Below, piece after piece: positions 42,970 through 54,730 of a DNA stretch of 64,000 nt. Made by a program: the position numbers and the translations under genes. The stretch is from Macrosoma leucophasiata (Eukaryota > Arthropoda > Insecta > Lepidoptera > Hedylidae), in NCBI GenBank assembly GCA_036365455.1, contig JAWQUS010000030.1, forward strand, positions 18,000,001 to 18,064,000, written 5' to 3'. The notes under the pieces were generated by a model. That model had not been told where the DNA came from and did no database searches. It saw nothing but the letters and a program-made list of their open reading frames with translations. Each line of letters begins with the position of its first letter. The first letter of the stretch is position 1.

Positions 42970-43270
42970 CTAGCGGTAGAGTTCCAGTGTCGGAGCTTGA
43001 GGACGTTATTACCAGCGCATAACCTTATTTAGATATCTGCCGCTAGATGCAAACTGTTCGGCGTATTTTGCGAACCGGTTAGAAGGTAAATTATGGCCCT
43101 CTTTTTTTAATTGGGTTAACGTAGGCGGCTCGGCTCGAGGCGGCGCTAGTCTACTTCTACAATCGATGAGCGCAAAGCGAGCCGTACACTTTCGCCTAAA
43201 ATGTATATGACCGTTATCACCATTATTACAATCACTGAAGCAAAACAACTGTGATGTGAACTGAATGCTT
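42970..43270 (+). mobile_element. SINE-1 copy, very old, with an insertion
   Basis: GCGGTAGAGTTCCAGTGTCG, TATCTGCCGCTAGATGCAAA and GTGATGTGAACTGAATGCTT are in SINE-1 order. 43105-43200 is GC-richer unrelated sequence. Confidence 0.45.
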
Positions 43271-43564
43271 ACAATGTTTACGAACAAATAAGCCGTGAAA
43301 AATGAGTGTAGAGTAACATTGTTTCTCCGGCAGTAAAGCTATAGGACGACGCTAATCGGTGGAAGTCACCAAACCGCCTGGCCTTAACATTCCCAAGGTC
43401 AGCCGGTAACAATAAGTGTGTGTACCGTGTGTACCACACCCACACACTGATGCGCTTACATAATCGTTTCGCCGTATATCAACACCGCAAAATGCACGGG
43501 AATCTGATCTACTTGCACTTATAGAATTTTCAGTCCAATCAATTCTACTGATATGACTGATACT

Positions 43565-43630
43565 AAGCTGTTTTATGTTATATAGTTGGCGGCAAACAAG
43601 CATGCACTTCACATGGATGGTAAGTACCTA
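43565..43630 (-). mobile_element. SINE-1 tail fragment
   Basis: GGCGGCAAACAAGCATGCAC and TCACATGGATGGTAAGTA only. Confidence 0.5.
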
Positions 43631-43913
43631 ACTATTTACTTATCTTACAAAAATCTACACAAAGATCAGAAGTCGATATACAGCTGTTGAAAATAATAGT
43701 ACAAACACGAATGTCCATTTTAAGCACGACACAGACAGGTCATTGATTATAATAATATAGCCTACTTTTGTAGGCAACCTGATAGGCAAACATCAGACAG
43801 TATTGTCTATAAAAAAGCCGACAAAATGTGCGACGTGTTGAAATATAACCATTAGGCAAAGTAAAGTCCTAGTGTCGTCTGTAAATCTTGCCCTTAGACA
43901 GAGATTAGGGTAG

Positions 43914-44148
43914 GTTTTTAATATACTTGCCGCTAAATGGTAGTGTTCAGCACTATCGTGTTCCGGTCAGGTGGTAATGTACGGCCCTGTAATTTCCGGC
44001 ACAGAGGCATAACACCTTAGGCCTCAGGAGTGGTAACGCATCTGCATTTTGACCGCGGTCTTTATGTGGGTGTCTATAGGCTGCAGTCATCACTTAACAT
44101 CAATGTGAACTGCATGCTTGTTTGCTACTTCCGTAACATAAAAAAAAG
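43914..44148 (+). mobile_element. SINE-1 copy, 5' truncated
   Basis: ATATACTTGCCGCTAAATGG to CATGCTTGTTTGCTACTTCC and ACATAAAAAAAAGG. Confidence 0.82.
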
Positions 44149-44544
44149 GTTAGAGGATTAGGATAGGTAAGAACTTGCATAAATTGTGATTTTAGATGTT
44201 TTCTTGAATGAATTGGAACTTGTCGAATCTGATATTGGGGAGAAATAACATAACATAACCCTTAATTAAGACCCTTCCCGTAGGACCACTTCCGATTGTA
44301 GATATAACACACTTGTTTTATAAGATTTATTTACCGGTCTGTTTGCCAAAGAAAAAACACCAAGTATTAAGATAGCGACTATTGTCTTATTATTGTTAGT
44401 CTTCAGACTCGGTAGTTGGCACCTTGAAGAGCGGTCCCGAGGCCAGGGGACCTGTACATCTCGTTTTGTGCACACGTGTGCGCTCTGTGTATGCAATTAT
44501 GTAATACAGGCTTCTCAATGTCATGTTACGAAAAGGCCGGGTTA

Positions 44545-44675
44545 GTATTTAATTTTAAAAACTTTTCTCGCTTCTTTCGCTTGCGTACTGATTCCTCCAT
44601 TCATAATCCATATTAGTGGAGGATCAGCACGCAAGCGAAAGAAGCGAGAATATTTTCAAAATAAGAAAACAAGCG
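44545..44675. mobile_element. Hairpin MITE with CTCGCTTCTTTCGCTTGCGT arms
   Basis: CTCGCTTCTTTCGCTTGCGT continues into ACTGATTCCTCCATT and is mirrored by GTGGAGGATCAGCACGCAAG and CGAAAGAAGCGAG. Arms extend ~55 bp with AT-rich outer ends (ATTTTAAAAACTTTT / AATATTTTCAAAAT). Confidence 0.7.
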
Positions 44676-44724
44676 TTTTGAGAACCTTAGTAATTTGACA
44701 TTATCCAAATAAATTTTGGTATGG

Positions 44725-44856
44725 ATGTATGTATCTTCACTACAGGTCCCTAACGGGGTAGGCAGAGAGTGTAGAGCGCCAGATATCCCGGTTCTGACAA
44801 ACCTCTCGTGCCTCGTCTACTTTCATCATTCTCTTCATACATGCACGCAGATTATT
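44725..44856 (-). mobile_element. LINE 3' fragment, second copy, with ~16-bp duplication
   Basis: Inverse of the 7977 element: GTCCCTAACGGGGTAGGCAG, AGAGTGTAGAGCGCCAGATA, ATTCTCTTCATACATGCACG. ATAAATTTTGGTATGG at 44709-44724 and ATAAATTTTGGTGTGG at 44857-44872 flank it. Confidence 0.82.
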
Positions 44857-45114
44857 ATAAATTTTGGTGTGGCAGTAATTTCACCCGGAAGGCGATCAGT
44901 GTTAATAATTCTTTAATTCTCATCTACACGCTACTTAGATACGGTTTTATTCATAAATGACCTTCGATTAGTGCACGTGAATATCAATCACGTCGGTAAC
45001 TTTTGCAGACTAGGTTTGAATTTATAAATACTCTATTCATTCAACTAATTGTGTATTTGTATTGTTGTATTGTATTGTTGTTTTGTTGTATTGTACCGTT
45101 GTATTGTTTTTTTA

Positions 45115-45640
45115 AACTGCAGACTACATCTACACAAAAACCAGAGGTCAAGATGTGTTACCATCCCTGAGACCTTAGTTGTTAGGGGTCGTCCAGTAAT
45201 CACGTGATGTTTTTTAGCGTCACTTTGACCGCCCTCCTCCCCCTTGGTGATACGTGGTGAGGTTTCAGATAAACCCCCCCACCCCTACCAAACATCACGT
45301 GTATTTTTAGGAATAAAATAAGTAGGTACCAATTTTTGAAAAAAGACATCAGCGATAAAAATCACGCATATATAATAAAGTAAGCATGTATTTGGCGTGA
45401 AAATTACTGATTGTCGAGACGGAAATTTATCTAATTGTTGCCTAAATCACGCACCAATTTTCGCGTAAAATTGCGCACTCAAAGAAGAAATAAATACACG
45501 TGTTATATCCATATCCCCCCTCCCCTTGTGATGCTTCGTGATTTTTTTCAGAACCCCCCCTCCCCTTTCGAGCCTCACGTGATTAAGGGACGACCCCTTA
45601 TGTCTCTGTGATAGTTATTACGCGGCCATACTTCATTAAT
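45115..45640 (-). mobile_element. SINE-1 copy split by a Harbinger-like MITE
   Basis: 45115-45184 (ACATCTACACAAAAACCAGA, CCCTGAGACCTTAGTTGTTA) and 45598-45640 (TTATGTCTCTGTGATAGTTA) rejoin exactly when the MITE is removed. Confidence 0.72.
45185..45597 (+). mobile_element. PIF/Harbinger-like MITE with TTA duplication
   Basis: Inverted ends GGGGTCGTCCAGTAATCACG and CACGTGATTAAGGGACGACC CC (read through 45597). TTA flanks both sides (45182-45184; 45598-45600). The interior has C-rich runs near both ends. Different family from 19892. Confidence 0.85.
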
Positions 45641-46028
45641 GTTATTCCTCATCCCTAACTGTTACTGTACTATGTACCTTTGTCCTCAATTCTATCATGC
45701 ATCCTTTTGTTTTGTCTAGTTTTATCACACTACGTTACATTTGGTACCTTGCATATTTGTTGAGTTGAGTTTTGGTAGGTCAACATTGCTCTGACCCAGA
45801 TACGGGATAAAATGATTATTTCCTCCCTTTGATAGTTAGGGCCGGTCCCTATCATCAAAGGGAGTAAAACCCGGACAAGTCTTTAAAGTATTGATCTGTC
45901 CCAACACAATTTTTGTTTCAATTTATTTTTACAAACAATCTTGTATGATGCTTGTATGTAAGGATGTTACATGCAATGTTAATTGTTTGATCCAGTTGTC
46001 CAAACGGTATTATTGGCAGTACATATCT

Positions 46029-46336
46029 GCCTCGGTAGCCTAGTGGTAGCAGGCCACTACTACTACGCTGAGGTCCTGGGTTCGATTCCCGGGTAGGAGG
46101 TTATCAGAGATAATGGTGTAAAGTCCTTTATCTCTGGTTCTATTGGGATTTTTCCATTTTCTGGCAATTTCCCATAACCTCGAAGTTTGGTTATATGCCC
46201 GGAGATGTCAACAGGCTCGCCACCTGTTACATGGGCCGAAAACGTAACCGGCGAATCGTGGGTGTTTGCATGTATGCTTGAATGCATGCATTTACCTCTG
46301 CCTACCCCTTCGGGGATTGCAGGCGTGAAGTTACGT
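46029..46336 (+). mobile_element. SINE-2 copy, full length
   Basis: GCCTCGGTAGCCTAGTGGTA, CTGGGTTCGATTCCCGGGTA, full body and GGCGTGAAGTTACGT. Best single reference for the family here. Confidence 0.9.
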
Positions 46337-46639
46337 TACATATTGGCATACATTCGTGCATCAAACCACGATTTCCACATAAGCACGCCTGACAATCATC
46401 AAGCGTATTGCCAAATTCCGGAGGTTACACTTAGGATTATCCAATTTATAAAAACAATTTGCTCTTCTAGTCAGTGTATGAATTCGGTAACAATAGGTCA
46501 CAGTAGTCTTCTTCTACAAATTAATAGAACAAGTCAGATCCAATCCGACACACACAAACGACAATCATCACAGCCAAAGCATCGCCATGGACCAGACTAA
46601 CCAAAACATCCGACGGTTAATCGCCGTAATGCACCAGTA

Positions 46640-46895
46640 GCAAGGCTATTAGCTACTGCTACATTAGGATCCAGAGGTCAATCTTCGGGTAAGTTAGCTC
46701 CATTGATATTTATGAAAGTTTCCCAGTGCCACCCTCGGAGTTTGATAATGAGCCCGAATACGTCGATACATAGCGAGCATATTACATGGGACAAAACATA
46801 AATGGCGAGACGTGAATGTCTGCATTCTGCATGTATGTTCGAATGCATTTACCTCAGCCTACCCATTCCGGGACTACAGGCTTGAAGTTACTTTT
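46640..46895 (+). mobile_element. SINE-2 copy, old
   Basis: TTAGCTACTGCTACATTAGG head relic, AAAGTTTCCCAGTGCCACCC, GTATGTTCGAATGCATTTAC, GGCTTGAAGTTAC. Many substitutions. Confidence 0.6.
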
Positions 46896-47884
46896 ACGCT
46901 GAGTCGTTGCATTAAGCACCATCTCCGTCATTACCCCACACGCCACTCCAAGTTCTGGCACTAGTTATATGTATGACTGTAAACACATCGTGGAGTGCAG
47001 TAAGCATGCGCAGCGCGCGCCACCTTGACCTTACCCCGCACTTACCCCAAGCGTGAAGTGCTGGAACAATCTGTCAAAACATCGCACGATCGATTGCTTT
47101 TTGTTGAGATTTGAGACACGCTCCTCTAGGATTTGTTTTGGTGCGTTTACTTGAGATTATTTTGCACATTTTGTTTTTATGAAGCTGATTCTTTTACAAA
47201 TTGGACTAAAGGTGAGATTCATAGACCACACTAAAATTTTACTTTGACTTGAAGACTTGTCAAAACTCTTACTTTACATTAGGAAGTACATCCGCACTAT
47301 GTCACGGATTATGCGCCGTGGATTTCGTGACCTACTTTGACCACGCTTCAACATCCGCGTTGAAAATAAAAAATGGCGACGGTGGACTTCTCGCTCGCAC
47401 GAGCTGTTTTCTGCTATTTTTGTCTCTAGTTTGTATTCTTAAATGGGCAAAGGGTGATGCAATTCAGTAAGAGAGTATTTTTTTGTGATTTTATATGATA
47501 GGAAGTCGTCCCGGTTTATAGATAAATATTTGGACTAAAACTTTTCGCATGAAATAATTTACAATTTTCACCAGTACCATACAAACACTGTATAATGCTT
47601 CCTATGATTTCTTTCTCATTTTCTCTCACGTTAAATCTTATGAATTATTGCGGCTCTCTTTCTACTTACTGTTGCTTTTTCGTTTCATAGATTTTCATGG
47701 TATGAAAGTTGGTTATAACTTAGTAAGTTAAAAGTTGGTTGGTATAATATGGTTAGATTCGAACCAAGTGAAGCAAAGAAGCAACTAAACAGACTAAAGA
47801 CCCAACTCTTGAGGAGTTATACTGACTGATAGATAGGTAGAGAGAGTTGCACTCTTAGCTAATCCAAAATCAATCAAAAATATA
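46896..47884. other. Unassigned DNA with a GC-richer patch
   Basis: 46975-47060 is GC-richer (AAGCATGCGCAGCGCGCGCC). A K-family trace is near 47212-47260. No exon was recognised. Confidence 0.35.
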
Positions 47885-47887
47885 TGT

Positions 47888-48075
47888 TACTAGCTGTTGC
47901 CCGCGGCCTCGCCCGCGTAGATGTCGTTTTATAAATAACTAAGTAGCTTATGTTCTTTCTCAAAGTAAGGTCTATCTCTGTACCAAATTTCATTAAAATC
48001 GGTTGAGTCCTTTGGACATGAAAAGGTAACAGACAGACACAGAGTTACTTTCGCATTTATAATATTAGTAGGGAA
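47888..48075 (+). mobile_element. RTE-like retroposon fragment
   Basis: ACTAGCTGTTGCCCGCGGCC, TTTCATTAAAATCGGTTGAG, CGCATTTATAATATTAGTAG are the widely repeated words of an insect RTE-type element. No frame preserved. Confidence 0.65.
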
Positions 48076-48086
48076 GTAGGGATTAC

Positions 48087-48104
48087 CTTCGGATAAGGTG
48101 CCAT
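48087..48104 (-). other. Candidate short coding exon (MAPYPK) with donor
   Basis: On the - strand AAAACATGG, a good insect start context, opens MAPYPK and runs straight into AAG|GTAATC. The upstream frame PLENMAPYPK is also open. It could be the 5' coding exon of a - strand gene, even AMD1, but no AMD1-like residues are present. Possibly chance. Confidence 0.15.
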
Positions 48105-48447
48105 GTTTTCCAGCGGCAGATCCCTAGCATTACGTAAATAAGGATCAACCCGGATAAACCATTGATAGATAAACCTATTATTAAAAATAACACGAAAACA
48201 AGTCGATGTCTGGCCTTGCATGCGAACAACAAATGCGTTAACAGTTGACGAGTCAACGACCTTTTGAGTGATCAATCGTTATTGATCAATAAATCAACTG
48301 GTTCGTATTTGAGTGGTTACATAACTTATTGCTTTGTTTTTATCAATCACACACATTACGTTCGCAATTGCGATTGACATGCTTTTATGCGTTTTTTTTT
48401 GCATTTATTCAACTCTAAAGATAGATTTGTGCTTATTGTCAGGTCAT

Positions 48448-48590
48448 TAAAAGTCTTAGGAATCGGCGTGCATGTATGAAGAGAATGATGAAGGTAGACG
48501 AGGCACGAGAGGTTTGTCTGAACCGGGATATCTGGCGCTCTACACTCTCTGCCTACCCCGTTAGGGACCTGGCGTGAAGATACATACATA
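48448..48590 (+). mobile_element. LINE 3' fragment, third copy with (CATA)n
   Basis: AAGTCTTAGGAATCGGCGTG through GAAGATACATACATACAT matches the 3' half of the 7977 element. Confidence 0.8.
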
Positions 48591-48606
48591 CATTAACAGA
48601 CTTAAT

Positions 48607-48800
48607 GTGGTAGAGTTCCAGTGTAGGAGCTCGAGGGCGTAGCCACCACCGCATTACGTAATCTAACTGCCGCCAAATGGTAGCGTTCACCACTATCGTG
48701 TTCCGGTTAGATGGTAATGTATGGCCCCGTAATACCTATCACAGAGATATAATAACTAAGGTCTCAGGGGTGGCAACGCATCTGAATTTTGAAATCTGTT
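48607..48800 (+). mobile_element. SINE-1 copy, 3' truncated
   Basis: GGTAGAGTTCCAGTGTAGGA to GCAACGCATCTGAATTTTGA; the tail is replaced by a T-run. Confidence 0.75.
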
Positions 48801-49005
48801 TTTTTTTTTGTAGAGTACCTACGTTGTACAGCTTTGGCCGTTTAACAATGATCAGGGCCTTAATTCTGCAAACGTTATTAGTCGTAATGGTTGTTATTGG
48901 TTCACGAATGCTTTAAGAGCAAGACAACGAAGCTATTGAAACGTGATCCAATGACAATAACGCTAGCAGAATTAGACCCATGGGCCATGTCTTTTGAATT
49001 GTACT

Positions 49006-49290
49006 GGTGGTAGAGCTCCAGTGACGGAGCTCGCGGGCGTAGGCACCACCGCATTACCTAATATACTTGCCGCTAAATGGTAGTGTTCAGCACTATCGTG
49101 TTCCGGTCAGGTAGTAATGTACGGCCCTGTAATTTCCGGCACAGAGGCATAACACCTAATGCCTCAGGAGTGGCAGCGCATCTGCATTTTGACCTCTGGT
49201 CATTGTGTGGGTGTCTATAGGCTGCAGTCTTCACTTAACATGAATGTGAACTGCATGCTTGTTTGCCACTTTTATTACATAAAAAAAAAA
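49006..49290 (+). mobile_element. SINE-1 copy, full length reference
   Basis: GGTGGTAGAGCTCCAGTGAC, GCGGGCGTAGGCACCACCGC, body, GCTTGTTTGCCACTTTTATT and ACATAAAAAAAAAAA. This copy best shows orientation: head at left, A tail at right. Confidence 0.9.
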
Positions 49291-49466
49291 AGGAATAAAC
49301 ATGCACAGAATCCATGTCACTAATTTTTACAATCTCTGATGACAAATACAACAAACTTAATTGGTATAGTACGTTTGCCGTTGTATACTTAACTTGTAGA
49401 ATTTTATTCGTGAAGACAATTGTATAGGTACTCTACATCAAAAGTTCCCAAACTCTTTTCGCGTAT

Positions 49467-50090
49467 TTATTTATTTATTTAACTTTATTGCAAACACAGA
49501 AATGTTGTACAAAAGGCGGACTTAATGCTACTAAAAGGCATTGTCTACCAGTCAACCTTTGGGTAAATAGAAAACAACGAAAGGCGCGTAAAACTTATAA
49601 ATTAAATAGTTAATTATAAAACAAGGAAATAACCTACGAATAAATATTACACTATATAAAATATATATCTATACATATAATATACATAAATAAATACATA
49701 ATATACAAATATACATATTATAAATATATATCGATATGATTGAGAAGAAAACGGCAAATAATATAATGATAGCAAGAAGAGATATTATGATTGTCTGTGA
49801 TGATGTTTTTAAATAAAAGTTACGTAGATTACGCTTGAATGACAACTTGCTCGGAGCTTTTTTGATGGAGGCGGGAAGCGTGTTCCAGAGCTTGATAGCT
49901 GTGACGGCGAAAGAGTTGGATAAAAAGCCAGTACGGTGAGAAGGAATTTCTAAAATGAGATTATCCAAGGAACGGAGGTTGAGATGATGAGAGACTCCAA
50001 GAAATTTAAATTTACGTTTGAGATAATGAGGAGAGAGTGGATCGTAAAGGATAGAGAACAGTTGGCGTATCACATTCGAGATTACATGGG
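49467..50090 (-). mobile_element. 5'-truncated copy of the LINE at 32585
   Basis: On the - strand RQLFSILYDPLSPHYLKRKF, then IPSHRTGFLSNSFAVTAIKL and WNTLPASIKKAPSKLSFKRN match the ORF2 tail of the larger copy. The left edge has the same (TTTA)n tail with GGCGGACTTAATGCTACT and CCAGTCAACCTTTGGG in the 3' UTR. Only the last ~620 bp is present. Confidence 0.88.
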
Positions 50091-50146
50091 TGTCGATGGA
50101 TTTCTTCTAGATACATTTTCTACTCGCTATAAAGTAGTAGCAGTTA

Positions 50147-50225
50147 GCTGATGTAAAAATTTTGTGACAGAATAGAAAATTTATAGCTGATGTAAAAATT
50201 TTGTGACAGAATAGAAAATTTATAG
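50147..50225. repeat. Tandem duplication, 2 x 39 bp
   Basis: TAGCTGATGTAAAAATTTTG and TGACAGAATAGAAAATTTA occur twice in a row, nearly identical. Confidence 0.9.
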
Positions 50226-50559
50226 GCAATTTCTTTATGAACGGAAACTAACATTTTCGCATCCATCATCAATTCTGGTGGTGGATTAACAATTCTCAAC
50301 GTAGACCTCCGTTGACTCTTCTATGGACCACTTTGGAAATCACTGCTCTACATCCACTAGTGTTCAGAGTATTCACAACATTGGTCTTCAATTTAATCTA
50401 TCAAATGCTATTATTATAATACGCAATATCAAAATTATATAAATACTCATTGCAACTCCATCCAAAGCTTTCCACAGTATTTATACCCGAATTTCTTTCG
50501 CGTACGTAAACACAGACGCTACTGGCCGTAGTAAGATATTTTAAGATCAATTGTAAGAT

Positions 50560-50790
50560 AAGGGTCGGCCTCCACTGACGGCGTGGCACGGCATGGCACA
50601 GGACTACACGCTTCGGCCTACCGAATGCTCCTACCATGCCGCGAGCTGCCACTGGATCTTGTGGCACGAAGGAACGTGTTTCCTACAGGCGCTTGAGCTA
50701 GCCGCTGAGGTCAACAGTCATTTATGCACGACGGACAAAAACTCACGGCGCAGTGCCGTGCCGCGTCGTCAATGGGCGTCGGCCCTTATG
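50560..50790. mobile_element. MITE with TAAGGGTCGGC / GTCGGCCCTTA ends
   Basis: The left end TAAGGGTCGGCCTCCACTGA, CGGCGTGGCACGGCATGGC is mirrored by GCAGTGCCGTGCCGCGTCGT, CAATGGGCGTCGGCCCTTA. GC-rich inverted ends of ~39 bp; no clear duplication. Confidence 0.65.
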
Positions 50791-51228
50791 CTAAAAATGA
50801 TACTTCGTCTCATGAACTGTTTGCCTACACACCTTCACGGTGAACTTGAAAATTTGGCGTCACAACATCTCGTAACACATCGTAAAATAAATATTAGCGC
50901 TTCATACATTGAAAAGCGTTTACGAGCGCTTTGATACAAGAACTATATTTCATTTTTAATTGATTCGAGTCCAACTAAAATTTTAAGATGTGAGTTAATC
51001 ATGTTGACTGTTTATTGATGATGATAGATCTAGCGGGCGAGTTCGACGGTGTAAGCACTTCCGCGTTATATTCTTAGTGTGCGAGCAGAGTAGGTAGTAA
51101 ACCGACATGCAGCCTTCTTTGATGATAGCAGGCCGAGTGATTAATGCAAACTATGAAGGAGTAGTAAACCGACTGCAGTCTTCTTTGATGCTAGAAAGCT
51201 GAATGATTACAAAAACTATGAACGTTTG

Positions 51229-51299
51229 GGGCTTAGGTAGCTTAGTAGTAAAGCTGGACTGGTTATCCTGAAGTCGCAGGTTCGATCCCTGTCCGAAGT
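51229..51299 (+). mobile_element. SINE-5 tRNA-like segment
   Basis: GTAGCTTAGTAGTAAAGCTG (box A and D-arm), GACTGGTTATCCTGAAGTC, CAGGTTCGATCCCTG (T-arm) and CCGAAGT. The acceptor stem pairs weakly. Resembles a tRNA but occurs as a repeat (compare 10050). Confidence 0.55.
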
Positions 51300-51431
51300 T
51301 TAGGTAATACCCATGTTCTCTTTGAACATTTACAAACAGGCCCTTAGAACAAGATACGTACTTATTGGAATTTGTGGTCTAGTGGTATTCTCGGTATTTT
51401 TATATTTATAATCCCATTTTACAATCCACAT

Positions 51432-51702
51432 ACTGGTGGTAGAGTTCCAGGGTAGGGACTAGAGGGCGAAAGCACCACCGCATTACCTTATCCATCTGCC
51501 GCCAAATGGTAGCGTTCAGCACTATCGTGTTCCGGTTAAATGGTAAAGTATGGCCCCGTAACTTATTACTATCACAGAGACATAACAGCTAAGGGATCAC
51601 AACGCATCTGCATTTTGACCTCTGATTTTTGTGCGGACGTCTATAGGCTATCACTTAACATCCATGAGCTGCATGTTTATTTGTCTCCTTCGAAACATAA
51701 AC
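51432..51702 (+). mobile_element. SINE-1 copy
   Basis: GGTGGTAGAGTTCCAGGGTA to CATGAGCTGCATGTTTATTT and a degenerate tail. Confidence 0.78.
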
Positions 51703-51964
51703 TTTGTTTTATATATTTGACTTTGTTTTATTCTATTAGTGATAGTGATTATAAAGTATGAAGAACACTCTGAAAGCAATGTTTAGAGTGATTTAGACAG
51801 CCGGACAGGCGGTTACATATAAAAAATTATAGACGCAGCCGTGCGTCGCCGCATTTGCGTCAACCTTCCTGTACGATGGTTGCAGAAATAAAATGAATTT
51901 GGCACTTTCCTTGATTCTTTTATTGTACGAGTAGCTACGATATTAATGTGATTATACTCCAATA

Positions 51965-52138
51965 TTCTGTATGGTCCCGTAATAACTATCACAGAGACAT
52001 AACAGCTAAGGTCTCAAGGGTGGCAACGCATCTGCATTTCGAACTCTGTTTTATTTTTGTGTAGATGTTTATAGGCTGCAGTCATCACTTAACATCCATG
52101 TGAACTGCATGCTTGTTTGCTACCTTCATTACACAGTG
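51965..52138 (+). mobile_element. SINE-1 copy, 5' truncated
   Basis: TGTATGGTCCCGTAATAACT to GCATGCTTGTTTGCTACCTT and CATTACACAGTGAAA. Confidence 0.75.
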
Positions 52139-52935
52139 AAAGAAATATATTCCCACCAAAAACATTAATGTAATGTAAACTAGATTGACCATAGGAAACA
52201 CAAGTTCATCATTAGACCGTAACTAACCTTAAAAAGTACAAACCCTACATCAAAGTAAACAAAAACATAGTTGGATAAAACTATTACCGACATAAAAAAA
52301 GAAAATTAAGATTTATTTGATCGAACGATCGTTTCCTACAACCATTGCAAGCTACAAGATACGTCACACTTCTCTACTGAGGTCGCTTCCTTCCTTCCTC
52401 CAAAACACCTTTGCCCAACACACTATGTTCCAAGCACAGCAAGGGAGTTCCGAGACGAGCAAGCAGCTTGATGGCAAGCACGTCATTTTGTGTTGCTTGT
52501 TCAAACGGCTTGATGGGTCTATCGACGCCTGTCAAGCGGCTTGATCCAGCAAGACGCATTTTTCCTAATTTCGAAACTGATCCAAAGAGTAGGTACAGTA
52601 AAAGCTCTATAATCGCGCTTCCTTCATTCGCGTTTTCACTATTCGGGGATTGAAAAATGACTCAAGTCCTATATTCGCGGCTTAAGATTTCTTTATTCGC
52701 GGATTGAATCGGTACTTCGGAACATCTAAAGGTTGTCTAAAGGTATGTCCCAAAATAAAAAGCATTTGGTATCCGTTGTCAACGCGTAAAGAGATAAATA
52801 AAATAGACCTTATTACAACTATGCCTAGATTGTGTTTTCAAAAGCTAACAGTTTGTTTGTTTCGTTCGACGGTTCCTTTGAGTGTAAACAAACTGAAAAT
52901 TTAGATAAAACCAACTTGTTACTCAAAACAAAAAG
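52139..52935. other. Unassigned DNA
   Basis: Short open frames at 52317-52653 have no family features. Nothing else recognised. Confidence 0.4.
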
Positions 52936-52937
52936 TA

Positions 52938-54142
52938 TAAGGTTGGGGAAAAAGTTTCTTCGCATTTTTTAAGATAAATCAAAACATTTTTTAATATAGT
53001 TTATTTAAATTTAACTAAAGTATGTATGTACCATTTTGTTCGATAACCTTTTGCCATCTTCTAGGTAGGGACATGATCCCATTGCTATGAAAATTTTGGG
53101 ACTTCTCATCAAAATACCGGGACAAGTGGATTTGGCAGTCCTCTCGTGATGTTAACCTAACATTGCATAAAGAATTCTGAAGAGACCGAAACAGGTGGAA
53201 ATCTGAAGGTGCAAGGTCAGGACTATACGGCGGATGCATTAACACCTCCCAGCCAAACTCTCTTAATGTTTGCTGAATGGCTATAGATGTGTGAGGTCTA
53301 GCGTTATCATGTTGAAACACCACACTCCTTCTGTTGATCAATTCCGGCCGCTTTCTCTCAACTTCTTGCTTTAATCTCATCAGTTGTTCGCAGTAGAGTT
53401 CAGAATCGATAGTCCTGCCTGGTGGTAATAGCTCATAATGAATAATGCCCTTCCAATCCCACCACACACACAACATCACCTTATTGCGAGTTAACCCGGG
53501 TTTCGCCACAGTCTGTGAAGCCTGACCGGCCTTTGACCACGACCTTTTTCACACGTTCTTGTCGTACGTGATCCACTTTTCATCACCAGTTATCAGCTTC
53601 TTCAAAAATGATTCGGTTTCATTACGTCGTAATAAAGAATCACAAATGAGTACACGGTTTATTAGGTTTCTTTCAGTGAGCTCGTGAGGTACCCAAATAT
53701 CGAGCTTTTTTTTGTACCCAGCTTTTTACAAATGCGCCAAAACTGTTTTGTGATCAATTCTCAGTTCTTCAGCTACGTCGTAACTACTGATATGTAAAAT
53801 GGCATCCATTTTATCCGTAATAGGGCGACCAGAGCGAGGTGCATCTTTGACATCAAAATTTCCGGATTGAAAACGCTTAAACCAAATTTGTGCTACTCTC
53901 ACAGACACTGCACTAGGTCCATAAACATAGCAAATTTTTTTCGCTGCTTGCGTTGCATTTTTACCTTTTTTGTAATAAACTTTTAAAATGTATCGAATTT
54001 CTATAGAGTATATACTTAGATGTATAGATTTATTATGGAAGGTAATATACAACATAAGACCTAAAAATTGTGTGAAAATTTTAAGCGTCTACTTGCTGCA
54101 CTTATTATCGAGCAAAAAATATACGAAAAAAAAACACCTTTA
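52938..54142 (-). mobile_element. mariner transposon, inactive
   Basis: The left end after a TA is AGGTTGGGGAAAAAGTTTCT, a typical mariner terminal repeat. The right end near 54110-54140 (CAAAAAATATACGAAAAAAA) is only a degraded mirror of it. One transposase reading frame fills the middle. Total ~1.2 kb, normal for mariner. Confidence 0.9.
53015..54055 (-). pseudogene. mariner transposase with two nonsense codons
   Basis: N-terminal DNA-binding helices (AAKKICYVYGPSAVSVRVAQ, WFKRFQSGNFDVKDAPRSGR) are followed by WVPHELTERN, GDEKWITYDK, VVFQHDNARPHT and YSPDLAPSDFHLF. The three catalytic Asp positions are kept, with 34 residues between the second and third (D34D). A TAA after VLAHL (near 53723) and a TGA after ITYDKNV (near 53552) interrupt an otherwise continuous frame, so no full enzyme is made. 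The transposase would cut and paste the element at TA sites. Confidence 0.93.
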
Positions 54143-54249
54143 TTGTATGCCCACTTGGACCCCTTAACATTTTCATGTTCTTATTTTTAGTAATTAATTT
54201 TGTCTTTATAGCGGTAACAGGTATACATTATTTGTGAAAATTTTGCTTT

Positions 54250-54730
54250 CTAGCTATAACTATTTATGAGATACAGCCTGGTGACAGACAGACGAACGGA
54301 CGGACGGACAAACAGACAGACAACGGTGAATTAGTAATCCGTAAGGTCCGTTTTTACCTTTTAGGTACGAAACCCCCTAAAAGATAGAACTAAGATACAG
54401 AATAGCTTTAAAATATTCGATACGATTCTTTAAATTGACATAACTTTTTTATTTCTGAACCGATTCACATGAAACAAACACTAAATATTAAGTGAAACTT
54501 ACCACAACATATAAGTGAAAACTTTAGATCGAATAAGCCGTTTCTGAAATTAAAGTGCACAAACACACAGACAAACAGACATTTTTCCGGGATAAAAAGT
54601 ACCCAGTGTTGTGCGCCTAAAGGCTTAAAGTATAATCATACCAAGTTTCATTGTAATCGGACCGGTAGTTCTTCTGTGATGCTTGAACAAACAGACAGAC
54701 AGACAGAGAGACAAAAAATTTTCTAATCAC
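54250..54730 (+). mobile_element. RTE-like 3' remnants with CAGACAGA tracts
   Basis: GACGGACGGACAAACAGACA, TCCGTTTTTACCTTTTAGGT, AAGTTTCATTGTAATCGGAC and AACAGACAGACAGACAGAGA are common words of insect RTE-type non-LTR debris. Two fragments in tandem. Confidence 0.55.

Noticed and set aside
51229..51299. Functional tRNA gene
   Set aside because: The acceptor stem is weak and a degraded sister copy lies at 10050, so it is treated as a retroposon.
52317..52653. Overlapping short frames with Lys/Ser-rich ends
   Set aside because: No conserved motif; three mutually overlapping frames of similar length suggest chance.
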